36,983 nt of DNA from assembly GCA_025357755.1 (NCBI GenBank), contig JANXOP010000372.1:1-36983 (forward strand), given 5' to 3'. A program made the position numbers and the translations under genes. The notes beneath the pieces were generated by a model that saw nothing but the letters and a program-made list of their open reading frames with translations, was not told the DNA's origin and ran no database searches. The DNA is from Kofleriaceae bacterium (lineage in GTDB: Bacteria; Myxococcota_A; Polyangia; Haliangiales; Haliangiaceae). Position 1 is the stretch's first letter. Every line of letters begins with the position of its first letter. This document shows positions 33,665-36,983 of this stretch, one piece after another.

Positions 33665-34159
33665 ATGCGCTACGGTTCGCAGTGGAACGTCTCGCCGGTG
33701 ACCTCGACCGAAACCATCATCATGCTGCGCCACATGATGGCGGGAACGCGGATCACCCGCGTCCCGGGCTTCGAGCTCCACGACGTGAAGACGCACGAAC
33801 GCGATCGCAGCATCACCGGGCGGGCGCAATCGGCGACGTGCGTGTTCTGTAGCCGCACGCTCGTGTCGTGGCCGGGGCGACCTGCGACCCGGCGCAATCC
33901 GCGCGCGCTGCCCGAGGGGCTCGAGGCCGCGAGGCGCACCCACACGCCGAGCTGCGCGGAACAATGGATGTGGAGCGCGCTCGCGCGTTGGTCGACCGGG
34001 TTCGCCACGCCCGAGGAAGCGGCCGCAGTCGGGACGTGGCGCGAGCGTTTTCCCGCCGCCGAAGCGGTGTTCTCTCGGCTCCCCGCACGGCCGCACTCCG
34101 AGCTCGCGCAGGACCTCGAGGTCGCGTTGATCCAGATCTCGCGGTTGTGGAACTACTGA
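33665..34159 (+). CDS. hypothetical protein with CxxC...HxxxC motif
   Basis: The 164-residue frame matches no family I know. CVFC near residue 59 and HTPSC near residue 93 could form one zinc-finger-like site. The C-terminal half has WMWSALARWSTGFATPEEAAAVGTW and a helical end. Start choice is weak: ATG 33665 has no box or Shine-Dalgarno, and ATGs at 33722 and 33734 are in frame. The 3' end overlaps the converging transporter gene by 7 nt. It may be partly mis-framed near the start. Confidence 0.5.
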   Translation: MRYGSQWNVSPVTSTETIIMLRHMMAGTRITRVPGFELHDVKTHERDRSITGRAQSATCVFCSRTLVSWPGRPATRRNPRALPEGLEAARRTHTPSCAEQWMWSALARWSTGFATPEEAAAVGTWRERFPAAEAVFSRLPARPHSELAQDLEVALIQISRLWNY

Positions 34160-34998
34160 GTCATCGCGATCGCGCCCGCGGCGACGAACGCCGCACCGAG
34201 CGCCGAGCCCAGCCGAGGCTTCTCGCCGATCGCCCACGCGAGACCCAGCGCGAACAGGACCGAGGTATTGCGCAGCGTGAGCGCATAGCCGGTACCGCCG
34301 CGGGCGAGCGCCTCGATCAACATCAGGAACGACCCACCACACAGGATGCCCATGAAGATCAGGCGCGGTGCATGGTCGCGGAACAGGCCCGCGATCACGC
34401 GCCGGCCCGCGCGCCGCGTGCGGACGAGGTTGATCGCGGTGGCAAACGTGAGCGATGCGGCAAACACGGCCGACGATGCACCGCCGGCGTCGAGCGCCGC
34501 CTTGTACGCGAGGTGGTAGGCCGCGATCGCGAGCGCACACAGGCCGGCCCAGGCGGTCGCGGAGCGCACCATCGCCTTGCTCTGCGACGGCGCCCCCGAG
34601 CACACGAGTCCGACGAGCACGAGCCCCGAGCCGACGAGCGCACCGACCGTGAGGCTCTCGTGAAAGATCAGGATCGAGGCGGGATACACGACGAGCACGG
34701 CGCCACCCCGCGAAATCGTGTAGACCGGCCCGAGCGGGCCGCGCTCGAGGGCGCGCGCGAGCCCCAGGAAATAGATCTGCTCGAACGCGCCCGCGACGAG
34801 TGCCCACGCGAACGCGGGCAGGGTGGGGAACGCGACCTCGCCGCTCAGCTGGGCCCGCGCGACGGCGACGAGGATCGCGAGCAAGCCTCCGAGCCCGACC
34901 GCCGCGATCAGCGTGCGATCCTTATCGGCTTCGCGCTTGAGCATCGCGTTCCACGCGGCGTGCAGGAACGCCGAGACGAGAACGAGCGCGATCGTCAT
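34153..34998 (-). CDS. EamA/DMT-superfamily transporter
   Basis: The 281-residue protein has about ten hydrophobic helices in two EamA-like halves (MTIALVLVSAFLHAAWNAMLKR; LCALAIAAYHLAYKAALDAGG). It carries the typical GPLGPVYTISRGGAVLVVYPAS and RNTSVLFALGLAWAIGEKPR segments at the ends of each half. Family members export or exchange metabolites; the substrate is unknown. I chose ATG 34998, where the membrane sequence begins; the open frame upstream lacks coding character. Confidence 0.88.
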   Translation of the reverse strand: MTIALVLVSAFLHAAWNAMLKREADKDRTLIAAVGLGGLLAILVAVARAQLSGEVAFPTLPAFAWALVAGAFEQIYFLGLARALERGPLGPVYTISRGGAVLVVYPASILIFHESLTVGALVGSGLVLVGLVCSGAPSQSKAMVRSATAWAGLCALAIAAYHLAYKAALDAGGASSAVFAASLTFATAINLVRTRRAGRRVIAGLFRDHAPRLIFMGILCGGSFLMLIEALARGGTGYALTLRNTSVLFALGLAWAIGEKPRLGSALGAAFVAAGAIAMTQ

Positions 34999-35062
34999 GT
35001 GACGGAGCGACGCTACCAGGCGATCGGCGGCGCGCCGATGGCCAACGGCACCTCCGTCAGAC

Positions 35063-35395
35063 CTAGTACCAGTGGTGCTTCTTCCAGAACGAGGCGGCAT
35101 TGTTCGCGGTGCCGTAACGATCGTGGACATAGCCACGGAACGCCTTGAGCTGGAGCCCCGCGTCGGTCGTGTTCGCATTGGCTCCGAGATAGTGGCGGCG
35201 GTTCGCGCTGAGCAGTTGACCGAGCCCGAACGCCGACGAGCCCGGGTTCTTCGCGGTCGTGCTGCCGCCCGACTCGTGCTGGATGATGTAGCGCTCGGAA
35301 GAAGAGAGCGACGACATGTTGATGTGGCTGCCGCCGCTCGCGGCTTCCAGTTGTGCGGACGCGATGGATTCGAACGCGGGACTGGTCTTGGTCAT
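35063..35395 (-). CDS. small lytic-transglycosylase-like protein with double-glycine leader
   Basis: The 110-residue precursor starts MTKTSPAFESIASAQLEAASGG: a double-glycine leader with Ile at -12, Leu at -7 and a small residue at -4, the pattern cut by C39-peptidase ABC exporters. The mature part (about 88 residues) carries the SLT lysozyme-fold signature: IIQHESGG with the catalytic Glu, SSAFGLGQLL, and a C-terminal FRGYVHDRYG...ASFWKKHHWY. It should cleave peptidoglycan glycan strands outside the cell. It is far shorter than usual Slt/Mlt enzymes. The start is ATG 35395, with AAGGTGA 7 nt upstream. No exporter or immunity gene is adjacent. Confidence 0.82.
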   Translation of the reverse strand: MTKTSPAFESIASAQLEAASGGSHINMSSLSSSERYIIQHESGGSTTAKNPGSSAFGLGQLLSANRRHYLGANANTTDAGLQLKAFRGYVHDRYGTANNAASFWKKHHWY

Positions 35396-35599
35396 GGGCA
35401 AGTCACCTTGCAGCGAAGAGGCCAAGATCACTTCGAAGACCCTGGTAGTCGCACGTGTCGCCCCCGGTCATCGCCAACGTGCTCGAAGCTCGCGATATCT
35501 CGTCGAGGACGTCGCTGGACGGGCTCGCGTGACAAGCTGCCGCAGTCACGGGCCGTGGCCTCGCGTTGACAAGCCTGTCTACTGGCGGTCGATCTGGAT

Positions 35600-35605
35600 T
35601 ACAAT
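35600..35605 (+). promoter_or_regulatory. TANNNT -10-like box (TACAAT)
   Basis: TACAAT, five of six matches to consensus, lies 7 nt before ATG 35613. A TTGACA at 35566-35571 is 28 nt further upstream, too far for a normal spacer. The 217-nt divergent region to the SLT gene shows no other gene. Confidence 0.5.
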
Positions 35606-35612
35606 CGAGCCC

Positions 35613-36035
35613 ATGTCGTCGCGCCTCGTCGTCGCATTGCGCTCCACGGTCGCTCGGTTGTCGTCGGGCGCCAGCTATCAATGGGGACACCTCGGCATGT
35701 GCAACTGCGGTCACCTCGCACAGACGGTCCTGAAGATCGCGCCCGCGAAGATCCACACCGCGGCGCTCGAGAGGGTCGGCGATTGGGAAGTGCTCGCGAA
35801 CAACTACTGTCCGACGAGCGGATTCGAGATCGACGACATGATCACGGAGCTCCTCACGTTCGGCCTCACGACCACGGACCTCGCACATCTCGAGAAGCTC
35901 ACGGATCCCGCGGTGCTCGCGGCCTTGCCGGGCGGCCATCGCTGGCTGCGCCGCAACGATCGTGCAGACCTCGTCGCGTATCTCGAGACCTGGGCTCGCT
36001 CGCTCGAGCCCGAGCTCGCTCGACTCGCCGCCTGA
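35613..36035 (+). CDS. conserved hypothetical protein with CNCGH motif
   Basis: The 140-residue product is helical and soluble with a distinctive YQWGHLGMCNCGHLAQ (23-37) and a later NNYCPTSGFEIDDMI. It ends with DLVAYLETWARSLEPELARLAA. The Cys/His spacing suggests a metal site but I do not know a function. The start is ATG 35613 after a TACAAT box. The last 14 nt of the coding sequence plus the stop fall inside a 34-bp direct repeat (36017-36050). Confidence 0.78.
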   Translation: MSSRLVVALRSTVARLSSGASYQWGHLGMCNCGHLAQTVLKIAPAKIHTAALERVGDWEVLANNYCPTSGFEIDDMITELLTFGLTTTDLAHLEKLTDPAVLAALPGGHRWLRRNDRADLVAYLETWARSLEPELARLAA

Positions 36036-36241
36036 CGAAATAGAATCGCGCAGGTTGAGGATCGAGACTGGGTTCTACTTGAACCGTGGCGAACATCGAA
36101 ACCGAGGGGAATCGCGCTCGCGATGTCGCGAAGGCCCCGAAGGGCTCGTACGACGCGATCCTGCTCGATCTGTACGAAGGCCCGCACGCGTTCTACGGGC
36201 CGGGGGGCGCTCGACTCGCCGCCTGACGAAATAGAATCGCG
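36017..36241 (+). repeat. 34-bp direct repeat pair, 191 bp apart
   Basis: Bases 36017-36050 and 36208-36241 are identical, and identity ends sharply on both sides. Copy 1 contains the 3' end and stop of the gene at 35613. Copy 2 brings the same C-terminal codons and stop to the fragment at 36086. The layout resembles an insertion at a gene 3' end, but no integrase is present and only 157 bp lie between the copies. Confidence 0.85.
36086..36226 (+). pseudogene. fragment resembling a spermidine synthase-like protein
   Basis: The frame from GTG 36086 reads GNRARDVAKAPKGSYDAILLDLYEGPHA, close to the core of spermidine synthase/methyltransferase-fold proteins (xYDAILLDxxxGPH). It then enters the second copy of the direct repeat and stops at 36224-36226 with the borrowed ending ARLAA. 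Only about 40 family residues remain of roughly 220-300. It is a remnant; the upstream and downstream parts of the domain are absent or too degraded to identify. Confidence 0.6.
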
Positions 36242-36377
36242 TCATGTGGTCTCCAGCAGGGTCGATGCCGTCTCGATCCTCGGGCGTTTCGCAGCAGCGT
36301 CGCTCCCGTCGAAGGCGCTTCGCGCTCCCGCGGCCTGCCGCGCCGGAGTGGTCACCATGCGCAGCTGTAGAGCAGGG
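36242..36377. other. 136-nt stretch without an assignable gene
   Basis: One frame reads SSRVDAVSILGRFAAAS and AGVVTM, which could be a decayed C-terminal piece of the same synthase-like gene, but I am not confident. No hairpin, box or small ORF with a ribosome-binding site stands out. Confidence 0.3.
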
Positions 36378-36983
36378 CTAGGTCACTCCCTGCCGCGAAC
36401 ACGCAAGCGCTGTACGGATCAGCAGCTCGAAATCAGGCCGGTCGACCCTCGCGAGTGCCTGCTCGACATAGCGCGCAGCCTCGGCTTTCCTGAAGCCGAG
36501 GCTGGTCAGCGCTTGCTTCGCCTCCGTCACGACGACGACGCTCTCGAACTTCGAACGCCCCACAGGGGGCGTCGGTCCTGCGACGCGCGGTTGAAGTCGC
36601 GCTGCACGGAGCGCCTCGCTTGCATCCGTCGGATCGATCGCCGGCGCGATCGCGAGCGACGAGGACGACGACGAGGACGACGACGACGATGACGAGGACG
36701 ACGGCGAGGCAGGTGGATTCGCGTAGGTGATCGTGAGGTTCGGCGCCGAGCCCGTGATCTGAAGCTTGCCTTCATGAAGGGCGCGATGGTGTGCCGAACA
36801 GGTGAGGGTCACATTCTCTGCCTCGTGGCCGCCGCCGTGTTCGCGATGTACGACGTGATGGAGATCGACGTTACGCGAGGCGCGGCAACCCGGCACACAG
36901 CACTTGCCGTGATCGCGACGCTGCACGAACCGCCGCACCATCGGCGCGATGTCTTGTGTGGCGCGCTCGGGTTCGCGATCGGA
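36378..36983 (-). CDS. HNH endonuclease with poly-Ser linker and RuvA-C-like tail, truncated at the window edge
   Basis: 201 codons are visible, entering from the right edge in frame (ERATQDIAPMVRRFVQRRD). The HNH domain shows CCVPGCRASRNVDLHHVVHREHGG and CSAHHRALHEG, so a His-metal finger nuclease with a zinc site is likely. A 15-Ser run follows, then a C-terminal helical domain (TEAKQALTSLGFRKAEAARYV) resembling RuvA domain III, an arrangement seen in some HNH proteins of myxobacteria-type genomes. The missing N-terminus is probably a DUF222-type or similar region. It may nick or cut DNA; host role unknown. Confidence 0.85.
   Translation of the reverse strand, partial: SDREPERATQDIAPMVRRFVQRRDHGKCCVPGCRASRNVDLHHVVHREHGGGHEAENVTLTCSAHHRALHEGKLQITGSAPNLTITYANPPASPSSSSSSSSSSSSSSSLAIAPAIDPTDASEALRAARLQPRVAGPTPPVGRSKFESVVVVTEAKQALTSLGFRKAEAARYVEQALARVDRPDFELLIRTALACSRQGVT
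36658..36702 (-). repeat. poly-Ser microsatellite in the HNH gene
   Basis: Fifteen serine codons in a row, mostly GTC/CTC-type on the minus strand (GAC/GAG on plus). This is a low-complexity tract between the nuclease and RuvA-C-like domains and is prone to length change. Confidence 0.85.

Noticed and set aside
36657..36710. GAC/GAG-rich tract considered as a CRISPR-like or structural repeat
   Set aside because: Units are 3 bp with no spacers; it is the poly-Ser codon run of the HNH gene.

Overview
The window is high-G+C, densely coded bacterial DNA with strong G/C preference at third codon positions and long antisense shadow frames. The gene content fits a Myxococcota-like deltaproteobacterium, perhaps near Haliangium or Kofleriaceae. 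The signs are a Hanks-type Ser/Thr kinase with a membrane tail, many short-headed lipoproteins with D/A/P-rich linkers, an Asp-box propeller lipoprotein, and a double-glycine leader peptide. This placement is inference; there is no rRNA or other marker in the window. The window looks like a contig: bases 1-83 are an exact inverted copy of 308-390, and the last gene runs off the right edge. Several one-base frameshifts in otherwise intact genes suggest draft-quality sequence.

Layout: 1-1758, formaldehyde detoxification (frmA missing its 5' end, then S-formylglutathione hydrolase). 1769-3760, a frameshifted hypothetical gene, a YkgJ-type cysteine-cluster protein and methionine aminopeptidase. 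3826-5194, a decayed lysR head and MFS transporter. 5250-8659, a YghU-type glutathione transferase, a small hypothetical, an EI24/CysZ-like membrane protein and a secreted propeller-like protein. 8736-15006, a five-gene operon in which every junction is a 4-nt overlap: small acidic protein, short Rad50-like zinc-hook ATPase, Lys-tailed protein, MoxR-type AAA+ ATPase and VWA protein. I think this is the best candidate for an undescribed system. 15125-18284, ribosomal protein L31, two lipoproteins, an SDR and an exported protein.

18410-20904 (minus) is a probable RNA-repair operon. A sigma70-like promoter and a 19-codon leader ORF with a near-perfect Shine-Dalgarno precede an RbfA-like protein, RtcB RNA ligase and a metallophosphoesterase. 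20961-25891 holds an atypical SDR, a kinase-fold phosphotransferase, a membrane Ser/Thr kinase, and a WYL regulator divergent from a VOC protein. 25895-29876 holds two lipoproteins and an MFS efflux-MarR operon whose palindromic operator covers the -10 box and start codon. 30797-33590 is a DprE1-SDR-DprE2-like three-gene operon. 34153-36035 holds an EamA transporter, a tiny lytic-transglycosylase-like protein with a bacteriocin-type leader, and a conserved hypothetical. 36017-36983 holds a 34-bp direct repeat around a synthase fragment and a truncated HNH endonuclease.

A recurrent pattern links the regions. At least eleven genes that begin a transcription unit have a TANNNT hexamer 4-8 nt before the start codon and no Shine-Dalgarno, which suggests widespread leaderless transcription. 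Genes inside operons use 4-nt overlaps, or Shine-Dalgarno sites, instead. I found no tRNA, rRNA, CRISPR array, IS element or integrase.
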